Source of the DNA: Zobellella endophytica
GTDB taxonomy: Bacteria; Pseudomonadota; Gammaproteobacteria; Enterobacterales; Aeromonadaceae
NCBI RefSeq assembly: GCF_003012775.1
Contig: NZ_PXYG01000004.1
Span: 62,001 to 126,000, forward strand
Direction: 5' to 3'
DNA: 64,000 nt
The first letter of the stretch is position 1; each line of letters starts with the position of its first letter. This document shows, piece by piece, positions 8,804 to 18,478 of this stretch. A program made the position numbers and the translations under genes. A model generated the notes under the pieces. The model did no database searches. It was not told the origin of the DNA and saw only the letters and a program-made list of their open reading frames with translations.

Positions 8804-9609
8804 ACATTCTGGCTGTTCCGTAGCCACTTCCGGGAAAGGGCGAAACCGTATCCATGAAGTGCCTGACCCGTTGGAGAAGAGACCAGATGCTACGGCATTG
8901 GTGGTTACGGGTCACCGTCTCGTGCAGCTTGTGCCAGAGCAGCTCTATCTTGTTGCTCCAAGGTGAGTAAACCGGCTGGAAGAGCAAGATGAACTTGGGG
9001 TTCTTCGCCAGCCAGGCCTGGACCTGGCGGCTCTTGTGGATCACGTAGTTACCCAGGATCAGAGTGATCTGCCGAGCCCGGCGATAGCGCCGCCGCAAGG
9101 CTTCCAGCAGGGCGATGAACAGGGAAGAATTCTTTTATGGCCAGAGACATAGGTCACTTGTCCGGTGGCCGAGTGCAACGCGCCAGCCAGATAATGCTTT
9201 TCGTTTTTCCCCGGTGTCACCACTTTCTTCTGCTGGCCTCGTGGCATCCAGTCCGCCCCCAGCTTGGGTTCAGGTCGATGTCGACTTCATCGGCGTAAAG
9301 CACCGGGTTATCTTGGCTGCTGCCCGCCAGCGCTGCCCTGATCTGCGCGACTTTGCTGTGGTAGTCCGGGTCCTTGATCCGCAGTGTGTGGGCGACGCTA
9401 CGCCAGACAATCCCCTCACGAGGCAGCCAACGGCGGAGTGTGGAAGCCGCGATGCTGAGACCCAACAATCGATTGATTTCAATAGCAAAGAGCTCGGTAG
9501 ACCAGCGACTGCGCTGGTAACCCAAGTGTAAGCGTTCACCAGAGGGATATTGACTATCAGGATGCCAGACCAAATGCGTCTGGGTAAGGCTGTTTGCCGA
9601 GCACCGCAT
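8802..9609 (-). pseudogene. Degraded IS630-family transposase
   Basis: Pieces of an IS630-type transposase can be followed through three frames. They are an HTH-like region and VLYADEVDIDLNP (first catalytic Asp), then MPRGQQKKVVTPGKNEKHYLAGAL, then ITLILGNYVIHKS and FQPVYSPWSNKIELLWHKL. The second catalytic Asp, normally in a DNY motif, is Gly here (LGNY). The extreme N-terminus is missing and runs into the IS66 remnant near 9,550. At least two frameshifts and the lost Asp make it inactive. Confidence 0.75.
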
Positions 9610-10998
9610 TGACTATCTCACTGATCACATCGAGGGGGATAACCGCCGTTTCTTGCAGGTTTCCACCACCGACAGCACCCGGGAGCGGAACTTGTCTCCC
9701 CGATCCGAGCTGGTTCCGTAGCAGATTTTTCGCAGGATCACGCTGCCGCGCAGACAACGTTCCGCCTCGTTATTGGTCTGCGGGATCTGGTCATCCTGCA
9801 GGGAACACCCACAGTCCGGGTTCATATTTGAGGATATAGGCACCGCGTCCGGCATAACGTGAACAGGGTCCGCGTTCCTTTTTCCAACCAATACCGCATA
9901 CTTCGTCGAAGCCGCTGCATGCGCCGCTGATAAATCTCTCTTTCAAGCAAGCCGAGCTCATAACGGTGCCGGGTTCGGAACACCGATTTGCATAACAATA
10001 CCAGTCTGCCACCAAGGAAGCCGGTCAGCCCCTGGCCGCTATAGTCGGCCATTTTCTGTAAGTTAGGGTCGATATGCGCCCAACAGAGCTGATGCTTATC
10101 CTGCTCCAGCCAATGATAACTGGCACATTGATCCGAGATGACCACCCCGGAGAAGTGTTCTCCCAACAGGTATTTGGCCGAGTCCTGGTTACGGGAATAG
10201 CGGCTCTGCTGAAATACCGCCTCTGCTGAAATACCGCCTCGTCATTGGCGACCAGCCAGACCCAGCGGGTACCCGGTTCTCGATTACGTTGATGGGTGGT
10301 TTCATCAACATGAACCCGCTCAGCTTATCGTAGATGCTGATGCAAGGCCTGATGTACCGGCGTGAGCATGGCGCTGACTTTTCCTTGGGCCTCGGAAATG
10401 GCCCCGATGGAGAAGGTTTCCCCATATTGGTCTTGCAACAGGCGCTGTATTTTACGCACGCTGAGGTGATATTGCCCGCTTAACACGACGATATGGCTGA
10501 GCAAACGCGGCCCCATCTGACCTGATGGCGCGGTGTCGGGCAAGGCCCCTTTGGTGACCTGCCGGCAGCCTTGGCAACGGCCATGAAACAGCTGATATTC
10601 GGTGATATCCAAGGGGACAACCGGCAATTCAAAGACCTGGCGGCGCTGGCTGGGGGCGTCATAAGGCATCACCTCATCGCCGCATTCGGCACAAATTGGC
10701 TCCGGCAGGCAGGCGACCTGAACATCGGTCGGCTTAAGCGGGCTCAGCGCGCGTTTGTGTCCTGGGTGACCTGGTTGAGCGCCAATCGTATTTCCACCAC
10801 CAGGCGTTTGAGCTTTTTTCGCTCGGCTTTGGCCTCTGGGGTATCCGACGACGGCGAGCGAGACGAATGACGGGAACTGGTCGCGAGCCGATCTTCGTAC
10901 TCGCGCAGTTTTTCCCATAACTCCCGGATCAGGACATTGGCTTCGGTCAGGTTGGCCACCGGCGGCGGCTCATGGGTAAACAGTTTTTTCTTTTTCAT
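9557..10998 (-). pseudogene. Degraded IS66-family transposase (TnpC type)
   Basis: Fragments in several frames give the usual order of an IS66 TnpC. There is an N-terminal leucine-rich helix (MKKKKLFTHEPPP onward, from 10998). A zinc-binding part follows with CAECGD and GRCQGCRQ, then GQYHLSVRKIQRLLQDQYG. The catalytic core includes DETTHQRNRE and ISDQCASYHW, and the C-terminus holds QTNNEAERCLRGSVILRKICYG. At least four frameshifts are present. No TnpA or TnpB partner is visible. A perfect 17-bp tandem duplication at 10204 causes one of the shifts. Confidence 0.75.
10204..10237. repeat. 17-bp perfect tandem duplication inside the IS66 remnant
   Basis: CTCTGCTGAAATACCGC occurs twice head to tail (10204-10220 and 10221-10237). 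Seventeen is not a multiple of three, so the duplication itself breaks the transposase frame. Confidence 0.85.
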
Positions 10999-11104
10999 GC
11001 GCTCATCGTGAAGGCTGCCCAGGATCGTTCAACCGGAAAAAGCGGATCACGGGATGATCATCACTTTTTTCATGTCAAGAGGGGGCTGGTGAACGGTTAC
11101 GTTG

Positions 11105-11173
11105 TAGGAATTTCCTTAGTCCGGATTGGTCCGGTGTCCGATAGCGACGGGAAAGGGTTTTTGCGATAGTAGA
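11105..11173 (+). promoter_or_regulatory. NarL/GacA-like palindrome plus promoter-like box (site A)
   Basis: TAGGAATTTCCTTA at 11105-11118 is followed after exactly 39 bp by TTTTTGCGATAGTAGA (11158-11173). The stretch between them contains TGTCCGATAGC, nearly the same as in site B at 12535. The CheB-like receiver gene starts 127 bp downstream. The 100 bp before this site, up to the IS66 remnant, hold nothing I recognise. Confidence 0.55.
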
Positions 11174-11300
11174 ACACGGGTGTTTTTTCCGACGATGGGG
11201 CTCCGGCACCGCGATGGAACGGCGGTTTCCCCTTCCTTTGTCTACCGCGGGTGGCCCGGGTTACGGAGTCCCCGGCCGGTAACCACTGCGAGGTAAAGGA

Positions 11301-11759
11301 ATGATGAGCAGAATCAAGGTCCTGATTGTGGATGACTCCGCCGCGGCGAGGTTGGCGCTTGCCGCCTTGTTGTCGGAGGATGGGGGGCTCGAGGTGGCCG
11401 GAACCGAATCGGCGCTCGCCTTGGCGAGCATGGCGCGCGAGTGGCCGGATGTGATCCTGTTGTATATGGCGGCACTAGGCCTGGATGACATTGCCTTCCT
11501 GGAAGAGCTGATGGCGGTGCGCCCGACTCCCGTGCTCCTCTTCTCCCCGCACCTCGGCAAGGGCGCCGAAATGGTGCTCCAGGCGGTGTTCGCCGGTGCC
11601 GTCAGCGTGCTCTCCAGGCCTGAACCGGGACTCGGGCGCTCCCTGCATGATAAGGCCGGGGAACTGATCGATGGCATCAAGGCGGTGGTGCGGTCGAAGC
11701 GCCCCGTCGCCGAAACCGGTTTTCACGTACAAGAAGAACCCGGGCAGGGGAAAAAATGA
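11301..11759 (+). CDS. CheB-like receiver protein lacking the phospho-acceptor aspartate
   Basis: This is a 152-residue stand-alone receiver most like the N-terminal domain of chemotaxis methylesterase CheB. The acidic pair is present (Asp11, Asp12). The phospho-acceptor position, where LLDxxMP is expected, reads VILLYMAAL, with Tyr55 in place of Asp. The conserved Lys of the last strand is replaced in SVLSRPEPG. It should therefore not be phosphorylated in the usual way. The methylesterase domain is absent. It resembles the receiver at 15183, which keeps Asp and Lys, so the two look like a diverged duplicate pair. It may be a degenerating gene or a phosphorylation-independent pseudo-receiver. 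Confidence 0.75.
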   Translation: MMSRIKVLIVDDSAAARLALAALLSEDGGLEVAGTESALALASMAREWPDVILLYMAALGLDDIAFLEELMAVRPTPVLLFSPHLGKGAEMVLQAVFAGAVSVLSRPEPGLGRSLHDKAGELIDGIKAVVRSKRPVAETGFHVQEEPGQGKK

Positions 11760-12106
11760 TTGCTCTCGTTTCGCCGTCGCGGTTCGGCTTGTTCATCAGG
11801 GCGAATCAGTGTCCATCCTTCAACACGGAGGTTGGGGCACACTCTGCCGTCCATCCGTAGCTCGGGCCGCCTTTGTCAAAGACGGCTCGGCAGGAGGCGT
11901 TTATGGATGCCGGCGGATGAGAAACAGGGCAAGCCTGTATACTCAAAAGTTTATTCCGAAGAGCGGCGCAGTATGCCTGAAATATCGACGTTTTCACCAA
12001 AAACTTGTTCTTCGGCCGAAGGATATATTCGCTCTAGCGGCCGGCACTATCTCTGTGCCGCCATTATTATGACCCTGTTGGTTGGCGCGACCTCTCGGCA
12101 TGGAAA

Positions 12107-12334
12107 GTGGCGGGACTCTTGCCCGGGCCCGTCGCCACCAATTTGCCGGAGGCACTGCTGAACAACGAGAGCGTGTTCGACATGCTCGCCTCGGCTATCC
12201 GCGAGTTTGGCCTTGGCTGGCACGATCTGGCCATCGAGGTGACAGAGGATGTTTTCCTCAATCGATATGCCGAGCGCATAACAGCGATTGTACCGGGTCG
12301 TCAAGCAGGGCTGAGCCATGGGCCGTTTCAATGA
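12107..12334 (+). pseudogene. Fragment of an EAL (c-di-GMP phosphodiesterase) domain
   Basis: The frame reads VATNLPEALLNNESVFDML followed by AIREFGLGWHDLAIEVTEDVF, matching the EAL segment that normally reads VAVNLS... and ELEITE. The catalytic EAL motif upstream and the DDFGTGYS motif downstream are missing. A second possible scrap, DEKQGKPVYSKVYSEE (about 11,920-11,966), resembles an EAL C-terminus. It lies upstream rather than downstream, as if the order were rearranged. The remaining sequence of 11,760-12,534 shows no intact gene. Confidence 0.55.
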
Positions 12335-12534
12335 ACGCGCATAAATGCTTGCCGCTTCGAGTGCGGGGGATTGCCGCCGCCGCTTTAGCTGGCATGGGCT
12401 GGCGGGGAAAACCGTGCCGGGCTTTCAGGCTCTCCGCCGCCTGCCGGCTCGCGCTACGTAAAGGGAAACCTGCAGGATAAACTCCGGGGATATGAGAGAA
12501 AGACAAGAAAAAACCGGTATGGGCCGGGTGGTTG

Positions 12535-12603
12535 TAGGGATTTCCTTAGTTCAAATTGAGCCAATGTCCGATAGCAGCGGGTCATGGTTTTTGCGACAGT
12601 AGA
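12535..12603 (+). promoter_or_regulatory. NarL/GacA-like palindrome plus promoter-like box (site B)
   Basis: TAGGGATTTCCTTA at 12535-12548 is followed after exactly 39 bp by TTTTTGCGACAGTAGA (12588-12603). Site A has the same parts, with one difference in the box. The PAS-GGDEF-EAL gene starts about 190 bp further on. Confidence 0.55.
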
Positions 12604-12789
12604 CTGGCGGTTCCCCGGCGGTTGGTTGGCGCTGCACCGTAGCGAACCAGCTTCTCCGCAGGGTTCCGCACGGTGGCTTCCGGGGAGTCCGCCACTCTCT
12701 TCCTTCCCTGAAGCTGTCTTGCACTCCTGGATAACTCGCCACCCCCCTCGCTCAGTATGGCGCGAACGCTGGAATCAGGAGAGGACATC

Positions 12790-14918
12790 ATGATGGACGA
12801 GATTGAACGGCATATGTTACTGGTATCCTCTTCCGGGGAGCGGCTCCTCTCGGAGGCGTTCGAACGGCTGCCCGACCCGCTCGGCCTGATCGAAGGCCCC
12901 TCGGTCCGGGAGATGCGGTTGATCGCCCTGAACGGCGCCGCCACCCGCATCGTGGGACTGACGCGGGAGCGTGCGCTCGGTCGTGGCCTACAGCAACTGT
13001 TGCCGCCGTCCCGGCAAGACTGGTTTTTCGGCAGCCTGGCCCGTTGCCTGGCGTCCGGCGAAGCGTGGAGCTACCGAACAACACTGGCGTTGCCGCAGGG
13101 ACGGCGCTATTTGGAGGTTAGCCTGACGCCGCTCGCCGCGTCGGCCACCGGCCACCGGCGGGTGCTGTTGCACGGGCGCGACATTACCGATGTGCGCCGG
13201 TTGCAGGAGCAACTGGACAAGCATGAGCGGATATACCGGGCGGCGGTGGAGAGTTCGCATTACACCATTGCCCGCTACGACCGGCAGTGCCGGCGTGTTT
13301 TTGCCAATGCTGAATTCATTCGCTCAGCCGGGGTACCTTTGGCCGAGCTGCTGGACAAGACACCGCTGGAGTATCCCGGTGGCCCGGCGATGGCGGCGTA
13401 TCAGGGCGCGATGCAGGCGGTGCTCGCCCAGGGGGAACCGGACGAATACGAATTGCGCTGGCAGGACAGCAAGGGCTCGGAGCACTGTACCCTGATCAGG
13501 CTCACGCCCGAGTTCGACGAAGATGGCGAGGTGGTCAGCGTGCTCTCGGTGGGGCACGATATCACCGAGGCTGCCCGGTATCGGCACCATATCCATCGTC
13601 TGGCCTATTACGACACCCTCAGCGGATTGCCGAACCGGGAGCAGTTTTATACCCGGCTGCGGCAGACCCTCGCCCAGGCCGACACCCGTGAGGGCTGGGT
13701 CGGCCTGCTGCTCCTGGACCTCGATCGCTTCAAGGTGATCAACGACAGCCTCGGCCATGTCGCCGGCGACACCCTGTTGCAAGAAACGGCGGGGCGTTTG
13801 TCGGAATACCTTGTTGACAGCGGTTTCGTCGCCCGTATGGGGGGGGATGAGTTTGCCATTCTGCTGCCGGGCCTCGATGGCCGGGAGGTGCTGAACGGTT
13901 GGGCCCGCGCGGTGCTCGAACTGTTCGAGGAACCTTACCTGTTGATGGGCCGCGAGTTGGTCGTTTCGGCCAGCATCGGCATCGCGCTCTATCCCGACGA
14001 CAGCCTGTCGGCCGACGACCTGATCAAGTATGCCGATTCCGCGATGCACCACGTCAAGGACAATGGCCGCAACGGCTACGGTTTCTACGAGCGCGGGCTG
14101 ACCATCGGCCTGACCGAACGGATGTCGCTCGAGGCGGAGCTGCGCAAGGTGTTGGAGCGCGGGGAACTCGAGCTCTATTACCAGCCCAAGGTCGACCTGC
14201 TGCGCGAGCGGATCACCGGTTACGAAGCGCTGCTGCGCTGGCGCCACCCGTCGCTGGGCCTGTTGACGCCGGATCGCTTCATCGGCATTGCCGAGGAGAC
14301 GGGCATCATCGTCGAGATCGGTGGCTGGGTGCTGCGTACCGCCTGCGAGGCCGCGGTGCGCTGGAGCCGTGGCGGCTGGACGGATTTCACCGTGGCCGTC
14401 AACCTTTCCGTGCGCCAGTTCCTGGAGCACGACCTGGCCGGAGAAGTCGGGGCCATACTGGTCGAGACCGGCTGCCGGCCGGAGTGGCTCGAACTGGAGA
14501 TCACCGAGAACCTGCTGCTAGAGGATCGCGACGAAACCCGTGCGACGCTCGGGCAGTTGCGCGACCTCGGCCTGAAGCTGGCCATCGACGATTTCGGCAC
14601 CGGCTATTCGGCGCTCAACTACCTGGCGCGCTTTCCGATCGACATCCTCAAAATCGACCGTTCCTTCGTCCAGGGTATCGGCCGGGACGAGAGCAGCGAA
14701 AAGCTGGTCCGGGGGATCGTCAGCCTCGCCCGCAGCCTGCAATCCTGCTGGTGGCCGAAGGGGTGGAGACCTCCGGGCAGGCGGCCTATCTGCGGCAGAT
14801 AGGCTGTCACCTGGCCCAGGGTTATCTGTTCGCCAAGCCGCTGTCGGAGGAACAACTGGTGTCCTGGTACAAACAGCACAGGCAGCAACCGCTGCCGGGA
14901 ATTTTGGTGGAGTTTTGA
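12790..14918 (+). pseudogene. PAS-PAS-GGDEF-EAL c-di-GMP turnover protein with a late frameshift
   Basis: The gene encodes a soluble sensor with two PAS domains (about residues 15-135 and 140-270), a GGDEF diguanylate cyclase domain with intact GGDEF near residue 350, and an EAL phosphodiesterase domain. The EAL part has EALLRW near 479, then ELEITE and DDFGTGYS. Near 14,740-14,750 the frame shifts just before LVAEGVET. The remaining 50 or so residues (AEGVETSGQAAYLRQIG to LVEF) are read in another frame and end at 14918. One missing base explains it. The start at 12790 follows AGGAGAGG. A sequencing error is possible; otherwise the EAL domain is truncated. Confidence 0.75.
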
Positions 14919-15182
14919 TGCAAGCGGAGCCTATCAGCGAACGGGAGTTCGCCCAGTTCAGGGATTGGCTTTACCGCCGGGCCGGCATCCACCTGACGCC
15001 GAACAAGATGCCGCTAGTCAGCGGCCGCCTCGCCAAGCGGCTGCGCCACCATGGCCTGAGCTGCGTGGCCGAGCACCTCGGCGGCGCCGGCCATCGCGAA
15101 CTGATATTCGATACCGGAAACGGGCAGGTCTGGCTCAGGCAGTTCAGGCCCCGCTCCGGCAACAACCAGGAGATAAGACCCG
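14918..15182 (+). pseudogene. Collapsed cheR-cheD remnant
   Basis: ATG 14918 overlaps the previous stop (TGATG). The first 48 residues match the N-terminal helical domain of the chemotaxis methyltransferase CheR (FAQFRDWLYRRAGIHLTPNK, then SGRLAKRLRHHGL). The SAM-binding domain is absent. After a short joint the same frame reads RELIFDTGNGQVWLRQF, which resembles the C-terminus of CheD deamidases (lower certainty), and then runs without a stop into cheB out of frame. This looks like an internal deletion fusing the start of cheR to the end of cheD in an ancestral cheR-cheD-cheB operon. Confidence 0.6.
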
Positions 15183-15866
15183 ATGTCGCGAATCAAGGTA
15201 CTGATCGTCGACGATTCCGCCGTGGTGCGGATGGCGCTGGCCGAACGACTGGAGCGGGATGCCGGCATCGAACTGTTGGGGAGCACGGCGGACCCGGTGT
15301 TCGCCATGGCGAAGATGAAGCAGGCCTGGCCCGATGTCATGGTGCTGGATGTGGAGATGCCGTGCATGGACGGCATGACCTTCCTGAAACAGCTGATGGC
15401 CGAGCGGCCGACGGCGGTGGTGACCTGTTCGACCCTGACCGAAAAAGGGGCCGAAGTCACGCTGCAGGCGCTTGCCGCCGGCGCGGCCAGCGTCGTGACC
15501 AAGTCGAAGTTGGGGCTCAGGGACTATCTGCGCAACGGTACCGACGATCTAGTCCAGGCGAACAAGGCGGCACAGGCCAATCTCCGGCAGTTGGAGGCCG
15601 GGCCCGGCCAGCCCCTCGGATCGGGCCGGCCGAACGATGGCCTGGGCATGACCGGTAAGGTGGTCGCCATCGTCGCCCATGGCCTCAAGGGGATGCGGGA
15701 CGCCGGTGCCCGGACCCTGGCCCAGGACGAGGCCCGTTGCGTGGTGTTCGGTATGCCGAAGGAGGCGATCAGGCTGGCGGCGGCGGAGCGGGTGGTCTCC
15801 CTTGACGAGATCCCGGGGGAAATCCTCGGTTTGTCCGGGATCCGGCAACGGGAGGATAGAGCTTGA
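15183..15866 (+). CDS. CheB-like response regulator with most of the methylesterase domain deleted
   Basis: The 227-residue protein begins with an intact CheB receiver: Asp11 and Asp12 region, phospho-acceptor in VMVLDVEMPCMDG, and Lys in VVTKSKLG. CheB proteins are normally about 350 residues. Here the catalytic domain is reduced to its last part, with LKGMRDAGARTLAQDEARCVVFGMPKEA in two overlapping blocks. The Ser and His of the catalytic triad and the glycine-rich substrate loop are missing, and the usual TGMGxDG is altered. It can probably still be phosphorylated but not demethylate receptors. Confidence 0.75.
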   Translation: MSRIKVLIVDDSAVVRMALAERLERDAGIELLGSTADPVFAMAKMKQAWPDVMVLDVEMPCMDGMTFLKQLMAERPTAVVTCSTLTEKGAEVTLQALAAGAASVVTKSKLGLRDYLRNGTDDLVQANKAAQANLRQLEAGPGQPLGSGRPNDGLGMTGKVVAIVAHGLKGMRDAGARTLAQDEARCVVFGMPKEAIRLAAAERVVSLDEIPGEILGLSGIRQREDRA

Positions 15867-16009
15867 CCCCGGCCAGGCAAGGGAGAAGGATCGGTCAGAG
15901 CACCTTGCGGGATCGATTTGCTTCGGTACCTGTCGGGCGTCGGCCGCGCTGGTGTTCTCGCATTGCGCCAAGGGGGGCTGGTCGAGCCGCCGTGGCGGGG
16001 AGGCCGGGG

Positions 16010-18478
16010 ATGTATCAGGCGATATTCGAACAATCACCGATGGGCATGGTGGTGTTTGGCAACGAATGCCGGGTGGGCGAGTGCAACACCGCCTTCGCCG
16101 GGCTGGTGGGTTATGGCGCCGCCGAGCTGGCGGGGCGTGATATGACCGCGCTGCTGCACCCCGATGATCGGGCGAGCTTTGTCGATGAGTGCGCCCGGAT
16201 AGGCGGGGATGGCGGCGCCATCAAGCGGCTGCTGCGCTACCTGCACCGTGATGGCGAAGTGGTGTCTGTGACGGCGATCACCACCCCGCTGCGCGACGGC
16301 CGTGGCCGGTTGCTCGGTTTCCTGTCGCAGATCCAGGATGCCTCCGCCCTGATGCTGGCCGATATCGCCCTCGACCATATCCAGGAGGCGGTGTACCTGA
16401 TCGATGCCCGGGGCCGTATCCGGGATGTCAACGGCGCGGCCTGCCGGGTGCTGGGATACGACCGCGGCGAACTGCTCGCCATGACGGTACCCGATATAGA
16501 TCCGAATTGCTCGATGCGGTGGCTGGAGGAGGCCTGGCGACGTCAGCTTCAACTGGGACAGCTGACCGATACCGTACAAACCTGGCACCGAACCCGGGAT
16601 GGGCGCCTGGTGCCGGTGGAGGTGAGCTGCGTGTTCCTGGAGCACGAGGGGGAACGGTACAGCCTGGCGCTGGCGCGGGATATTACCGAGCGCGCATTGC
16701 TGGAGCAGGCCCAACTGGAGAGCGAGCAGCGCTACCGCGATATCTTCGACAATTCGCTGGATGCGCTCTTCCTGCTCGAGGTGACCGAGGGCGGCCGATT
16801 TCGCAACTTGGCGATCAACCCCGCCTTCGAGCGGGCCGTGGGCATGTCGCGGGATGAACTGATCGGCAAGACCGTCGAGGAAACGGTGTCGCCAGAAGAG
16901 GCGACCAAGGTCAACGCCAAGTACCGGCGCTGCGTGACCGCCGGCGCCGTCGTCGACGAGGAGGTGGAGCTCGAGCTGCCGGCTGGGCGGCTGTTCTTTC
17001 ATTCCACGCTGATCCCGGTGCGCGATGCCGGGGGTCGGATCCATCGTATCGTCGGCATCACCCGCGACATCACCGAACGCAAGCGGGCGGAGCGGCTGCA
17101 GCATGAACGGGAGCAGGAGTTCCGCGCCCTGGTCGAGCATTCGCCGGACGTGGTGGTGCGCTACGATCGCCGGGGGAGGCGGCTCTATGTGAACCCGGCG
17201 GTAGAGCGCCTGCTGGGGGTGCCGGCGGACAGCCTTATCGGCAAGAACCTGGCGGAGGGCGACAGCTACCGGCGCCCCCTGCAGCAGGTGCTGGACAGCG
17301 GCCTCGAGGCACGGGCGCAGCTCCGGGTGCTTGCGGCGGATGACCGACTGAGGTTCTTCGACCTCAGCTTCGTGCCGGAATTCGATCCGGATGGAAAGCT
17401 CGCCTCTGTCCTCGCCGTAGGCCGCGACATCTCGGCACTCAAGGAAGCCGAGATCCAGTGGCGCACCCTGGTAGAAAACTCGCCCGATTTTATCGGACGT
17501 TACGCCAACAGCTGCCATATCCTCTATCTCAACCCTTCGCTGTGCCGTTGGCTGGGCGTCTCGCTGGAAGACGTGGCGGGCAAAGCGTCGGCCGAGGTGC
17601 TGGCAAATGCACCCGCATTCGACCGCTTCGCTGCCTGTATCCGGGAGACCGTGGCCAGTGGTTTGCCGTTCGAGCAGGAATTCCATTTCGAGTCCCGCCG
17701 GCAATGGCATCTGATTCGCTTCGTTCCCGAATGTGACGGCGAGGGGTGCGTCATGAGCGTATTGGCTATCGGGCGGGATATCACCTGCCTGAAGGAGAGT
17801 GGCCGGCAACTGCGCGAATCCCGCGCCCAGTTGCGGGAGCTGGGTGCCCGCCGCGAGGCGGAATTGGAAGCCGAACGCAAGCGCATCGCGAGGGAAGTCC
17901 ATGACGAGTTGGGGCAGCTGTTGACCGCGCTGCGTCTGAACCTGAATCTGGTGTGCCGCCAGTTCGGAGGGCTCCACCCCGAATTGTCCAGGCGCATCGG
18001 GGAGATGAAGCGCTTGGTCGACCGCACCATAGGCGCGGTGCGCTCCATCGCCACCGAGTTGCGGCCGGCGGCCCTCGACATGGGGATCTCCTCGGCGCTG
18101 GAGTGGCTGGCGGACGAGTTCAGCCGGAACACCGGCATCCGTTGCGGGCTGGATGTCGACGACGGGATCGTGCTGGACGAGGAGCGTTCGATCGGGGTCT
18201 TCCGGGTGGCCCAGGAGTCGCTGACCAATGTGGCGCGCCATGCCGGCGCCAAAACGGTCGAGCTCGGCTTACATCGGGTGGCGGACGTCTGCTGCCTGAC
18301 CGTCAGGGATGACGGTGTCGGCTTCGATCCCGCCGGCAGGACAGGCTATGGGCTTATCGGCATGCGGGAACGCGCGCTGATGCTGGGGGGGGAACTGGTG
18401 GTCTCCAGCCTGCCCCGGCGGGGAACCCTGCTGCAACTGGAGATGCCGCTGTTTCGCCGGCCGGAGATAACGCCGTGA
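16010..18478 (+). CDS. Soluble five-PAS sensor histidine kinase, NarX/HisKA_3 type
   Basis: The protein has about 822 residues and no transmembrane helix, so it is probably a cytoplasmic sensor. Five PAS domains begin at IFEQSPMGMVVF, ALDHIQEAVYLID, IFDNSLDALFLLE, LVEHSPDVVVRYD and LVENSPDFIGRYA, several ending in the PAC-like RDITE motif. A HisKA_3 dimerisation domain follows, with the phospho-accepting His near residue 631 in AREVHDELGQ, then an ATPase domain with DDGVGFDP and GYGLIGMRERA. An in-frame start exists at 15863, but ATG 16010 has a strong GGGGAGG site and begins the first PAS directly. It overlaps the response regulator gene, its likely partner. Confidence 0.88.
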   Translation: MYQAIFEQSPMGMVVFGNECRVGECNTAFAGLVGYGAAELAGRDMTALLHPDDRASFVDECARIGGDGGAIKRLLRYLHRDGEVVSVTAITTPLRDGRGRLLGFLSQIQDASALMLADIALDHIQEAVYLIDARGRIRDVNGAACRVLGYDRGELLAMTVPDIDPNCSMRWLEEAWRRQLQLGQLTDTVQTWHRTRDGRLVPVEVSCVFLEHEGERYSLALARDITERALLEQAQLESEQRYRDIFDNSLDALFLLEVTEGGRFRNLAINPAFERAVGMSRDELIGKTVEETVSPEEATKVNAKYRRCVTAGAVVDEEVELELPAGRLFFHSTLIPVRDAGGRIHRIVGITRDITERKRAERLQHEREQEFRALVEHSPDVVVRYDRRGRRLYVNPAVERLLGVPADSLIGKNLAEGDSYRRPLQQVLDSGLEARAQLRVLAADDRLRFFDLSFVPEFDPDGKLASVLAVGRDISALKEAEIQWRTLVENSPDFIGRYANSCHILYLNPSLCRWLGVSLEDVAGKASAEVLANAPAFDRFAACIRETVASGLPFEQEFHFESRRQWHLIRFVPECDGEGCVMSVLAIGRDITCLKESGRQLRESRAQLRELGARREAELEAERKRIAREVHDELGQLLTALRLNLNLVCRQFGGLHPELSRRIGEMKRLVDRTIGAVRSIATELRPAALDMGISSALEWLADEFSRNTGIRCGLDVDDGIVLDEERSIGVFRVAQESLTNVARHAGAKTVELGLHRVADVCCLTVRDDGVGFDPAGRTGYGLIGMRERALMLGGELVVSSLPRRGTLLQLEMPLFRRPEITP

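Noticed and set aside
11920-11966. DEKQGKPVYSKVYSEE as an EAL-domain C-terminus
   Set aside because: The resemblance is short and its position upstream of the other EAL fragment is in the wrong order; kept only as a remark, not as a feature.
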